Notes under the pieces: generated by a model | Database searches by the model: none | The model's input: only the letters and a program-made list of their open reading frames with translations | What the model was told of the DNA's origin: nothing | Translations under genes and position numbers: made by a program | Shown: positions 46,796 to 54,087 of the stretch, one piece after another | Layout: every line of letters begins with the position of its first letter | Numbering within the stretch: position 1 is the first letter of the stretch | Assembly (NCBI RefSeq): GCF_001563475.1 | Contig: NZ_LPUT01000028.1 | Location: 310,001 to 374,000 of the forward strand | DNA length: 64,000 nucleotides | Direction of reading: 5' to 3' | From: Sporosarcina sp. HYO08 | GTDB lineage: Bacteria; Bacillota; Bacilli; Bacillales_A; Planococcaceae

Positions 46796-46841
46796 AACGC
46801 CTATTCGTGAAAAATAAATCGAATAGGCGTTCGTTTTTTTC
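46796..46841 (+). terminator. Terminator after cinA
   Basis: AACGCCTATTCG pairs perfectly with CGAATAGGCGTT (12 bp), then TTTTTTT. The right arm overlaps the SOS box. Confidence 0.92.
46820..46833. promoter_or_regulatory. LexA (DinR) SOS box of recA
   Basis: CGAATAGGCGTTCG fits the Bacillus SOS box CGAAC-N4-GTTCG with one arm base changed, and is close to the known recA box of B. subtilis. It ends 8 bases before the recA -35. Confidence 0.85.
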
Positions 46842-46870
46842 TTGAGTATTTTTTAAAAAAGGAGTATAGT
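46842..46870 (+). promoter_or_regulatory. recA promoter
   Basis: TTGAGT (46842-46847), 17 bases, TATAGT (46865-46870). LexA bound to the upstream box would touch the -35. Confidence 0.82.
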
Positions 46871-46917
46871 AAGGGAAGAGAAAAAAACAAATCGAGTACA
46901 TCGAGGAGGAATTATTT

Positions 46918-47982
46918 GTGAGCGATCGTAAAGCCGCATTAGATATGGCATTAAAACAAATTGAAAAGCAATTCGGAAAAGGCTCTGTTATGAAGCTCGG
47001 TGAACAAACCGATCGGGAAATCGCCACATCATCCAGTGGCTCGTTGGCACTTGACGCTGCACTAGGTGTAGGAGGCTATCCACGCGGTCGTGTTATTGAG
47101 ATTTACGGTCCAGAGAGTTCTGGTAAAACGACAGTAGCTCTACATGCAATTGCAGAAGTCCAAGCTTCTGGTGGACAAGCCGCATTCATCGATGCCGAAC
47201 ATGCGCTCGATCCTATTTATGCCCAAAAACTAGGTGTTAATATAGATGAACTACTTTTATCTCAACCAGATACAGGGGAGCAAGCGCTTGAAATTGCCGA
47301 GGCGCTTGTGCGAAGTGGAGCGATTGACATTATCGTTGTAGACTCCGTTGCAGCGCTAGTACCAAAAGCGGAAATCGAAGGTGAAATGGGCGACTCTCAC
47401 GTCGGCTTACAAGCCCGTCTCATGTCCCAAGCACTGCGTAAGCTTTCTGGTGCGATTAACAAATCGAAAACAATTGCTGTTTTCATTAACCAAATCCGTG
47501 AAAAAGTGGGCGTCATGTTCGGTAACCCGGAAGTGACTCCAGGTGGGCGTGCGCTAAAATTCTATTCTTCTGTTCGTCTAGATGTACGCCGCGGTGAGGC
47601 TATCAAGCAGGGGAATGATATTGTTGGAAACAAAACGCGTATCCGCGTCGTAAAGAATAAGGTGGCGCCGCCATTTAGAACTGCCGAAGTGGATATTATG
47701 TACGGTGAAGGGATTTCCAGAGAGGGCGAAATAATCGACCTGGGCGTAGAAGTGGAAGTCGTTCAAAAGAGTGGGTCTTGGTATTCATATGAAGGTGAAA
47801 GACTTGGTCAAGGACGGGAAAATTCAAAACAATTCTTGAAAGAAAATCCAAAGGTTCGTGCAGAAATCGCCAATAAAATTCGAGATTCTTATGGACTGGC
47901 CGCAAGCAACTATATCATTGCGGGACATGACGAAGATGAAGACGATGAGGAATTGGCGCTTCTTTTGGAAGAAGAAAAATAA
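46918..47982 (+). CDS. recA: Recombinase RecA
   Basis: RecA coats single-stranded DNA, carries out strand exchange and triggers LexA self-cleavage. The 354 residues show Walker A GPESSGKT at 64-71, [12 protein letters not shown] (Walker B) and the loops [12 protein letters not shown] and [10 protein letters not shown]. The C-terminal acidic tail ends in [20 protein letters not shown] 46918 follows CGAGGAGG. Expression is SOS-controlled, judging from the upstream box. Confidence 0.97.
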   Translation: MSDRKAALDMALKQIEKQFGKGSVMKLGEQTDREIATSSSGSLALDAALGVGGYPRGRVIEIYGPESSGKTTVALHAIAEVQASGGQAAFIDAEHALDPIYAQKLGVNIDELLLSQPDTGEQALEIAEALVRSGAIDIIVVDSVAALVPKAEIEGEMGDSHVGLQARLMSQALRKLSGAINKSKTIAVFINQIREKVGVMFGNPEVTPGGRALKFYSSVRLDVRRGEAIKQGNDIVGNKTRIRVVKNKVAPPFRTAEVDIMYGEGISREGEIIDLGVEVEVVQKSGSWYSYEGERLGQGRENSKQFLKENPKVRAEIANKIRDSYGLAASNYIIAGHDEDEDDEELALLLEEEK

Positions 47983-48003
47983 TTTGAAAAGCTAAGTTTA
48001 ACA

Positions 48004-48046
48004 TGCCGATTTATCTTTAATAGAAGAGATAGATCGGTATTTTTTG
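48004..48046 (+). terminator. Terminator after recA
   Basis: TGCCGAT / ATCGGTA with an inner ATCT/AGAT stem and a T-run, about 20 bases after recA. Confidence 0.85.
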
Positions 48047-48085
48047 AATTGTGTAAAAGTATGTTTTTTTGTATATGTCCAATCC

Positions 48086-48114
48086 TTGACAGGTTAAATG
48101 TACATCGATACAAT
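48086..48114 (+). promoter_or_regulatory. rny promoter
   Basis: TTGACA (48086-48091), 17 bases, TACAAT (48109-48114), almost consensus. It predicts a leader of about 100 bases containing a GTATA/TATAC hairpin. Confidence 0.82.
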
Positions 48115-48218
48115 TAGAGTGTATATTTCTATACTATAAAATTGATTTTGGCAGTATGTTGTACGTTGATATACGAGCCGACTGAAAATGAAAAGAATAG
48201 CAAGAGGAGGTGACCTCG

Positions 48219-49775
48219 ATGGTAGAAATCATCATCTCCGCTTTGCTCGGTCTAATCGTCGGTGCAGTTGTTATCTATTTTGTTATTAAGAAAGTGAACG
48301 ATTCAAAAGTGAAGGGTGCCAAAGACTCGGCCGAATACATCGTCGAAGAGGCGAAACGCGAAGCGGAGGCAATGAAAAAAGAGGCACTGCTGGAAGCAAA
48401 GGATGAAACTCACAAACTGAGAATTGAAGCGGAAACAGAGATCCGTGAAAGAAGAGCGGAACTGCAAAAACAGGAAAACCGTCTTTTACAACGGGAAGAA
48501 AATCATGACCGCAAAGATGAGGCTCTCAACAAAAGAGAAGCGAGTCTGGAGCGCAAAGAAGAAGCGCTAGCCGGAAGACAACAGCATATCGAAAAGATGG
48601 AGCGCAAGGCGGAAGAGCTCGTTGCCGTTCAGCAAACGGAACTTGAAAGAATATCGTCACTCACTCGGGATGAAGCGAAACGCCTCATTCTAGATGAAGT
48701 CGAAAAAGAGCTATCTACAGATATCGCCGTCATGACAAAAGAAGCGGAACTACGCTCAAAAGAAGAAGCAGACAAGAAAGCGCGTGAAATTCTTTCACTT
48801 GCCTTACAGCGTTTTGCGGCAGACCATGTTGCCGAAACAACGGTATCCGTTGTGAACTTGCCGAATGACGAGATGAAAGGTCGTATTATTGGACGGGAAG
48901 GTCGTAATATCCGAACACTTGAAACGTTAACGGGAATTGACTTAATCATTGATGATACACCAGAAGCAGTCATTTTATCTGGCTTTGATCCAATTCGTCG
49001 GGAAACTGCTCGACTTGCACTTGAAAAATTAGTGCAAGACGGCCGAATTCACCCCGCACGTATTGAAGAAATGGTCGAAAAATCGAGACGTGAAGTAGAC
49101 GAGCTCATCAGGGAAACAGGAGAGCAAACGACGTTCGATATCGGCATTCACAATCTACATCCAGATTTGATAAAAATCTTAGGAAGATTACGCTTCCGTA
49201 CAAGCTATGGACAAAATGTCTTAAAGCATTCTACCGAAGTCGCCTACTTAGCAGGGCTTTTAGCAGCTGAATTAGGTGAAGATGTAACGTTAGCACGAAG
49301 AGCAGGTCTCCTTCACGATATTGGAAAGGCAATTGATCATGAAGTAGAAGGAAGCCACGTGGAAATCGGTGTTGAATTAGCAACGAAGTACAAAGAACAT
49401 CCCGTTGTCATAAACAGTATTGCATCGCATCACGGAGATACAGAAGCAACTTCCGTCATTGCAGTGCTTGTTGCTGCGGCAGATGCTTTGTCTGCGGCAA
49501 GACCGGGAGCACGCAGTGAAACGCTTGAAAACTACATTCGTAGACTTCAAAAGCTTGAAGAAATATCCGAATCCTATGATGGTGTTGAAAAATCATTTGC
49601 CATTCAGGCGGGACGCGAAGTGAGAATCATCGTCCGACCTGACCAAATCGATGACATTACAGCACACCGTCTTGCAAGGGACATTCGGAAACGTATCGAG
49701 GAAGAACTTGATTATCCAGGACATATTAAAGTGACTGTGATCCGGGAGACAAGGGCAGTCGAATACGCAAAATAA
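48219..49775 (+). CDS. rny: Ribonuclease Y
   Basis: RNase Y is the membrane-bound endoribonuclease that starts mRNA decay in bacilli. The 518 residues have an N-terminal membrane helix (about 3-24), a long coiled coil rich in Lys and Glu (about 30-200), a KH domain ([21 protein letters not shown]) and an HD phosphohydrolase domain ([12 protein letters not shown]). ATG 48219 fits the AGAGGAGGTGA ribosome site; GTG 48210 overlaps it. RicA and the other regulators of RNase Y are downstream in the window. Confidence 0.95.
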   Translation: MVEIIISALLGLIVGAVVIYFVIKKVNDSKVKGAKDSAEYIVEEAKREAEAMKKEALLEAKDETHKLRIEAETEIRERRAELQKQENRLLQREENHDRKDEALNKREASLERKEEALAGRQQHIEKMERKAEELVAVQQTELERISSLTRDEAKRLILDEVEKELSTDIAVMTKEAELRSKEEADKKAREILSLALQRFAADHVAETTVSVVNLPNDEMKGRIIGREGRNIRTLETLTGIDLIIDDTPEAVILSGFDPIRRETARLALEKLVQDGRIHPARIEEMVEKSRREVDELIRETGEQTTFDIGIHNLHPDLIKILGRLRFRTSYGQNVLKHSTEVAYLAGLLAAELGEDVTLARRAGLLHDIGKAIDHEVEGSHVEIGVELATKYKEHPVVINSIASHHGDTEATSVIAVLVAAADALSAARPGARSETLENYIRRLQKLEEISESYDGVEKSFAIQAGREVRIIVRPDQIDDITAHRLARDIRKRIEEELDYPGHIKVTVIRETRAVEYAK

Positions 49776-49777
49776 AT

Positions 49778-49813
49778 AAAAGGGGGCGTCCGGAGAGATC
49801 GGAGCCCCTTTTT
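49778..49813 (+). terminator. Terminator after rny
   Basis: AAAAGGGGGC / GCCCCTTTTT with an inner TCCG/CGGA stem, immediately after the rny stop. Confidence 0.88.
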
Positions 49814-49843
49814 CAATTTGAGAAGAATGAAAGAGGTTGAAAA

Positions 49844-50641
49844 ATGAAATTATTATTTATTGGGGACATCGTAGGATCACCAGGACGGGAAATGGTATTT
49901 GACTATTTGCCACGTTTGAAAAGAAAGTATAATCCGGATGTGATCATTGCAAATGGCGAAAATGCCGCATCTGGACGAGGCATTACAAAAGCGATATTCG
50001 ATGATTTGCTTCGCGCGGGCGTGGATGTTATCACAATGGGGAACCATACATGGGATCATAAAGAAATTTATGATTTTATCGACGATACGGATTATCTTAT
50101 TCGTCCTGCTAATTTTTCTGAAGAAGCACCTGGAAAAGGGATGACAACTATTTCTAGAAATGGTGTCACGCTATCGATAATTAATTTACACGGCAGAACT
50201 TTTTTACCACCGCATGAAGATCCTTTTAAAGTGGCGGATGAGCTCATTGCACAAGCAAAAGAGTTATCACCTTTAGTATTTGTTGACTTTCATGCAGAGG
50301 CAACGAGTGAAAAAATTGCCATGGGCTGGCATCTGGATGGACGGGCATCTGTTGTTGTCGGTACGCATACACATGTACAGACCGCCGATGATCGAATTTT
50401 ACCCGGAGGTACCGCCTATCTCACAGACGCTGGAATGACGGGACCTTATGATGAAATATTAGGCATGAAAAAAGAAGATGTCATTTATCGTTTTCGAACA
50501 AATCTTCCTGTACGCTTTGAAGTACCAAAAAAAGGTCGGGGACAATTAAATGGCCTTTATGTCGAACTAAATGACCAAACTGGAAAAGCACTTCAAATAG
50601 AACGGATAGCGATCAATGAAGATCGGCCATTCAGGGGATAA
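49844..50641 (+). CDS. ymdB: YmdB-type metallophosphoesterase
   Basis: The 265-residue protein matches the YmdB family of calcineurin-like phosphoesterases: FIGDIVGSPGRE, IANGENAASGRG, VITMGNHTWDHKEI, VDFHAEATSEK and VVGTHTHVQTAD give the two-metal centre. In B. subtilis it hydrolyses 2',3'-cyclic nucleotides and is needed for biofilm and nanotube-related traits. AAGAGG precedes the start. Together with rny and spoVS it keeps the rny-ymdB-spoVS order of B. subtilis. Confidence 0.93.
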   Translation: MKLLFIGDIVGSPGREMVFDYLPRLKRKYNPDVIIANGENAASGRGITKAIFDDLLRAGVDVITMGNHTWDHKEIYDFIDDTDYLIRPANFSEEAPGKGMTTISRNGVTLSIINLHGRTFLPPHEDPFKVADELIAQAKELSPLVFVDFHAEATSEKIAMGWHLDGRASVVVGTHTHVQTADDRILPGGTAYLTDAGMTGPYDEILGMKKEDVIYRFRTNLPVRFEVPKKGRGQLNGLYVELNDQTGKALQIERIAINEDRPFRG

Positions 50642-50675
50642 CCGCGTCTAAATGACTTCCTTCAATCATAGGATG

Positions 50676-50702
50676 GTCTATGGAGTGATGTGTTCCATAG
50701 AC
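50676..50702 (+). other. Stem-loop just before the spoVS ribosome site
   Basis: GTCTATGGA pairs perfectly with TCCATAGAC (9 bp) around a 9-base loop, extended by GAT/ATC. No T-run follows. It ends 10 bases before AAGGAGG, so it probably stabilises the spoVS mRNA or marks its 5' end. Confidence 0.5.
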
Positions 50703-50723
50703 ATCGGAAAATAAGGAGGAATT

Positions 50724-50993
50724 ATGGTGAATCCATTGAAAGTATCATCACGCTCGAATCCGAATTCAGTTGCCGGTGCTCTCGTCGCAGTCGTTCGAGA
50801 CCAGGGCTATGCTGAAATGCAAGCAGTAGGAGCTGGCGCACTCAACCAAGCAGTCAAAGCGATCGCAATTGCAAGGGGCTTCGTTGCTCCAAGTGGTGGA
50901 GATCTCGTTTGTGCACCCGCATTCACCGATATCGAAATAAATGGGGAAGGTCGAACAGCGATGAAGCTGCTCATTGAAAAAAGACCAAGATAA
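50724..50993 (+). CDS. spoVS: Stage V sporulation protein S
   Basis: SpoVS is a small Alba-like protein that influences septum formation and coat assembly. The 89 residues show KVSSRSNPNSVAGALVAVVRD, QAVGAGALNQAVKAIAIARGFVAPSGGDLVC and a closing EINGEGRTAMKLLIE, nearly the family consensus. Two starts are close, ATG 50724 and GTG 50727. No sigma-H promoter could be supported upstream. Confidence 0.95.
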   Translation: MVNPLKVSSRSNPNSVAGALVAVVRDQGYAEMQAVGAGALNQAVKAIAIARGFVAPSGGDLVCAPAFTDIEINGEGRTAMKLLIEKRPR

Positions 50994-51003
50994 TCAAGAA
51001 AAT

Positions 51004-51036
51004 AAAGACCACGGAAATATTTCCAGTGGTCTTTTT
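51004..51036 (+). terminator. Terminator after spoVS
   Basis: AAAGACCAC / GTGGTCTTT with an inner GGAAAT/ATTTCC stem and a T-run. Confidence 0.92.
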
Positions 51037-51084
51037 GTATGGAAAGAATGAACTGTGACAAAGATCCGACAATACGACCTTTGC

Positions 51085-51114
51085 TTGTACACGAACCCTA
51101 TATTCACGTATAAT
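51085..51114 (+). promoter_or_regulatory. Promoter of miaB-ricA
   Basis: TTGTAC (51085-51090), 18 bases, TATAAT (51109-51114), leader of about 105 bases. Confidence 0.75.
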
Positions 51115-51224
51115 GGATTCGTATGTTCATTGAAAGAAACGTTTTCAAAGTACATGATCAAATAGATAAAACATAAAGTGAAGCTACCTCCCGCGAGTTT
51201 GTTAGAAAGGGGATTTAATTTAAC

Positions 51225-52766
51225 ATGAACGAAGAACAACGTCTGCAACAAGGAGACATCAAGCCGGAACCCCAAAAGAGTCAAGAGAAGGACTATAGTC
51301 AATATTTCCAAACAGTCTATACGCCGCCTTCTTTAAAAGATGCAAAAAAACGTGGGAAAGAAGAAATTGCTTACCACGACGATTTTAAAATAGATGAACG
51401 TTTTCGTGGTATGGGCAATGGCCGGAAATTTTACATACGAACATACGGCTGCCAAATGAACGAGCATGACACGGAAGTTATGGCGGGTATTTTCATGGGG
51501 CTTGGGTATGAACCAACCGATACTGTAGAAGATGCGAACGTCATTTTACTGAACACATGCGCCATTCGTGAAAATGCAGAAAACAAAGTGTTCGGGGAAC
51601 TGGGTCATTTAAAACCTTTAAAACGAGAGAATCCAGATATTTTAATCGGGGTTTGCGGCTGTATGTCGCAAGAAGAGTCTGTCGTCAATAAAATATTAAA
51701 GACGTATGACCAAGTCGATATGATTTTTGGAACCCATAATATTCATCGTTTGCCAAACATTTTACACGAGGCTTATTTATCGAAAGAAATGGTCGTGGAA
51801 GTTTGGTCAAAAGAAGGGGATATTATTGAAAACCTTCCGAAAGTGCGTCACGGTTCTATCAAAGCATGGGTTAATATTATGTATGGCTGCGACAAGTTTT
51901 GTACGTACTGTATCGTACCGTTTACACGCGGGAAAGAGCGAAGCCGAAGACCGCATGATATTATTCAAGAGGTTCGGCAACTGGCAGCACAAGGTTATAA
52001 AGAAGTCACATTGCTTGGCCAAAACGTCAATGCGTACGGAAAAGACTTTGAAGACTTGGATTACCGTTTTGGTGATTTAATGGATGATCTTCGGAAAATT
52101 GACATTCCGCGTATTCGTTTTACAACGAGCCACCCGCGTGATTTTGATGACCACTTGATCGAGGTATTGGCAAAAGGTGGAAACCTCGTCGATCATATTC
52201 ATTTACCGGTTCAATCAGGTTCAAGTGAGATATTAAAAATCATGTCCCGTAAATATACACGTGAACATTTCCTAGACCTCGTTCGGAAAATTAAAGAAGC
52301 GATTCCTAATGTGACGCTTACAACAGACATTATTGTCGGCTTCCCGAATGAAACGGACGAGCAATTTGAAGAAACAATGACATTGTACGAGGAAGTAGGT
52401 TTTGACATGGCCTTCACGTACATTTATTCACCGCGTGAAGGGACGCCGGCGGCAAAAATGATAGACAATGTGCCAATGGAAGTGAAAAAAGAGCGTCTTC
52501 AGCGTTTAAACAAGCTTGTCAATGATACTTCGGCAGAAGCAATGATGCCATATAAAGGAAAAATTGTACAAGTACTCGTTGAAGGGGAAAGTAAGAAAAA
52601 TCCGGATGTACTCGCAGGTTATACAGAGAAAAATAAGCTTGTGAACTTTAGAGCACCTCAATCGGTAATTGGGAAAATTGTAAATGTAAAAATAACAGAG
52701 GCCAAAACTTGGTCATTAGACGGCGAGTTTATCGATGTCGTAGAAAAGGACAAGGTGATATTGTAA
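51225..52766 (+). CDS. miaB: tRNA-2-methylthio-N6-dimethylallyladenosine synthase
   Basis: MiaB is a radical-SAM methylthiotransferase that adds the 2-methylthio group to i6A37 made by MiaA (also in this window). The 513 residues include an N-terminal UPF0004 domain with three cluster cysteines ([32 protein letters not shown]), the radical-SAM CxxxCxxC motif (CDKFCTYC) and a C-terminal TRAM domain ([21 protein letters not shown]). In B. subtilis full activity needs the RicA/F/T proteins, and ricA follows directly (TAATG overlap). Confidence 0.95.
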   Translation: MNEEQRLQQGDIKPEPQKSQEKDYSQYFQTVYTPPSLKDAKKRGKEEIAYHDDFKIDERFRGMGNGRKFYIRTYGCQMNEHDTEVMAGIFMGLGYEPTDTVEDANVILLNTCAIRENAENKVFGELGHLKPLKRENPDILIGVCGCMSQEESVVNKILKTYDQVDMIFGTHNIHRLPNILHEAYLSKEMVVEVWSKEGDIIENLPKVRHGSIKAWVNIMYGCDKFCTYCIVPFTRGKERSRRPHDIIQEVRQLAAQGYKEVTLLGQNVNAYGKDFEDLDYRFGDLMDDLRKIDIPRIRFTTSHPRDFDDHLIEVLAKGGNLVDHIHLPVQSGSSEILKIMSRKYTREHFLDLVRKIKEAIPNVTLTTDIIVGFPNETDEQFEETMTLYEEVGFDMAFTYIYSPREGTPAAKMIDNVPMEVKKERLQRLNKLVNDTSAEAMMPYKGKIVQVLVEGESKKNPDVLAGYTEKNKLVNFRAPQSVIGKIVNVKITEAKTWSLDGEFIDVVEKDKVIL

Positions 52767-53194
52767 TGGAAAAGCTTTTTACAAAGGAAGAAATCATAGA
52801 AAAAGCACGAGAAATTGCAGACATGATTGCCAATACAGAAGAAGTTGAGTTTTTCAAGCGGGCAGAAGCGCAAATTAATGAAAACCAAAAAATTCGTGAA
52901 AACATTGCAAGCTTGAAATCGTTACAAAAACAAGCTGTAAACTTCCAACAATATGGAAAAGAACGCGCAATGAAAATTATTGAAGATAAAATTGCGAAAA
53001 TCGAAAATGAAATAGACGAAGTTCCAATTGTCACAGAGTTTAAACAGTCACAGCTAGAAGTAAACGACCTGCTGCAACTTGTAGCGAACACGATTTCTAA
53101 CTGTGTGACAGATGAAATTATTCGTTCCACAGGCGGTAATCTTGAGCGCGGAGAGACTGGTTCTTACGTAGAAAATACGACGAAGTCATGTTAA
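52766..53194 (+). CDS. ricA: RicA (YmcA), RNase Y accessory complex subunit
   Basis: The 142-residue helical protein is YmcA/RicA of the Ric complex (RicA-RicF-RicT), which steers RNase Y and supports MiaB, competence and biofilm formation. It has the family's charged helices (KAREIADMIANTEEVEFFKRAEAQINENQKIRE in part) and Cys residues near the C-terminus (NCVTDEI and TKSC). ATG 52766 overlaps the miaB stop. An in-frame ATG at 52709 lies within miaB. Confidence 0.9.
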   Translation: MEKLFTKEEIIEKAREIADMIANTEEVEFFKRAEAQINENQKIRENIASLKSLQKQAVNFQQYGKERAMKIIEDKIAKIENEIDEVPIVTEFKQSQLEVNDLLQLVANTISNCVTDEIIRSTGGNLERGETGSYVENTTKSC

Positions 53195-53207
53195 CACAAT
53201 GAAATTG

Positions 53208-53240
53208 ATCGGTAAGGAAAAATTCCTTACCGATTTTTTT
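53208..53240 (+). terminator. Terminator after ricA
   Basis: A perfect 12-bp stem ATCGGTAAGGAA / TTCCTTACCGAT with a 3-base loop and a T-run. Confidence 0.93.
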
Positions 53241-53269
53241 CACGATCTGGGCTCCATTTGCATAAGATG
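53241..53269 (+). promoter_or_regulatory. Sigma-K/E-like promoter before cotE
   Basis: CATAAGATG (53261-53269) resembles mother-cell -10 sequences, with CACG at 53241 in the -35 position. Evidence is thin, but the place (after a strong terminator, 23 bases before cotE) calls for a promoter of its own. In B. subtilis cotE uses sigma-E and sigma-K. Confidence 0.35.
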
Positions 53270-53291
53270 GATTGAAGCGAATGGAGGAGGA

Positions 53292-53888
53292 ATGGTTCTG
53301 AAAAATTTACGTCAGATCGTCGCGAAAACAATAATTGCCAAAGGGAAAAAGCGGACAGAAGATGAAGTGAAGTTGAAGCCGCCGAATAGTCCGACAAGCA
53401 TTTTAGGCTGCTGGGTGATTAACCATACACACCAGGCAAAGAAGAATGGCAAGTACGTTGAAGTGTCAGGTAAATTTGATGTAAACGTCTGGTATTCACA
53501 CCACGATCATTGCAAAACGTCAGTTTTCACTGAGTCGGTTCCGTATAGGGATCGGATTCGTCTTCACTACCGTGATGAACCGACTTCTGCACATGAAGAA
53601 GTCATTGTCTCTGTCATTCAGCATCCAAATTGCACAGAAGCTGTCATTTCGGACTGTGGCGAGAAATTTTGCATTAAAGTTGAGCGAGAACTGCTGGCCG
53701 AAGTCGTCGGTGAAACAAAAATATGCGTAACTGTTCATCCGCATAGTAATTTTGAAGAAGAATGGTCTTATAACGATGAATCATCTTCGCATCACCACGG
53801 ACACGGTCAAAGTCATGGGCATCACCGCGAGCATGAAGTAAAAGGTGCTGGTCATGGACACGAACATAAAAAAGGAAAAGATACTTAA
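53292..53888 (+). CDS. cotE: Spore coat morphogenetic protein CotE, with histidine-rich tail
   Basis: CotE organises the outer coat around the forespore. The 198 residues contain family motifs (SILGCWVINHTHQA, VEVSGKFDVNVWYS, LLAEVVGETKICVTV). The tail differs: from about residue 167 it has 11 histidines in 26 residues (HHHGHGQSHGHH, GHGHEH) instead of the acidic tail of B. subtilis CotE. Such tails often bind nickel or zinc. The start is unclear: ATG 53292 is only one base from GGAGG, and CTG 53298 has better spacing. An in-frame ATG at 53199 lies over the ricA terminator and is rejected. Confidence 0.9.
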   Translation: MVLKNLRQIVAKTIIAKGKKRTEDEVKLKPPNSPTSILGCWVINHTHQAKKNGKYVEVSGKFDVNVWYSHHDHCKTSVFTESVPYRDRIRLHYRDEPTSAHEEVIVSVIQHPNCTEAVISDCGEKFCIKVERELLAEVVGETKICVTVHPHSNFEEEWSYNDESSSHHHGHGQSHGHHREHEVKGAGHGHEHKKGKDT

Positions 53889-53917
53889 AAGCCGGGGCAA
53901 TTATCCGGCTTCTTTTT
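53887..53917 (+). terminator. Terminator after cotE
   Basis: AAGCCGG / CCGGCTT with a 9-base loop and a T-run, directly after the stop. Confidence 0.9.
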
Positions 53918-53928
53918 GATGAATGAAT

Positions 53929-53950
53929 CAATTACGCCTCGGCGTAATTG
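53929..53950. repeat. Perfect palindrome next to the short repeat copy
   Basis: CAATTACGCC / GGCGTAATTG with a 2-base centre: 10 bp on each side. It is outside the part shared with the long copy. It could fold in RNA or DNA, or bind a dimeric protein. Confidence 0.6.
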
Positions 53951-53966
53951 CGTCGGGATTTTGAAA

Positions 53967-54031
53967 CGGGGCCTACAGGATGTAGGTCATGCAGTCGTTG
54001 CGACAGGACGTCGCGCCCTTAGACTGCCTTC
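53967..54031. repeat. Dispersed intergenic repeat, short copy
   Basis: The reverse complement shares GCATGACCTACATCCTGTAGG and following bases (26 of 26) and the GAAGGCAG-CTAAG-GCGCGACGTC block (23 of 25) with 29210-29369, in the same order. The spacer is 14 bases here against about 110 in the long copy. A GCGAC/GTCGC hairpin lies in the middle. No gene. Confidence 0.75.
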
Positions 54032-54044
54032 AATTTTGTGGATT

Positions 54045-54053
54045 TGTTATAAT
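54045..54053 (+). promoter_or_regulatory. Extended -10 promoter of mutS
   Basis: TGT-TATAAT is a perfect extended -10, 34 bases before mutS. The -35 place (54025-54030, TGCCTT) lies inside the repeat copy and is weak. Confidence 0.6.
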
Positions 54054-54087
54054 GGGGGAAAATAAGTTTTTGTAGTGAGGTTTACCA

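Noticed and set aside
53199..53291. Upstream ATG extension of cotE
   Set aside because: The added 31 codons translate the ricA terminator stem and T-run; family members start near the chosen ATG.
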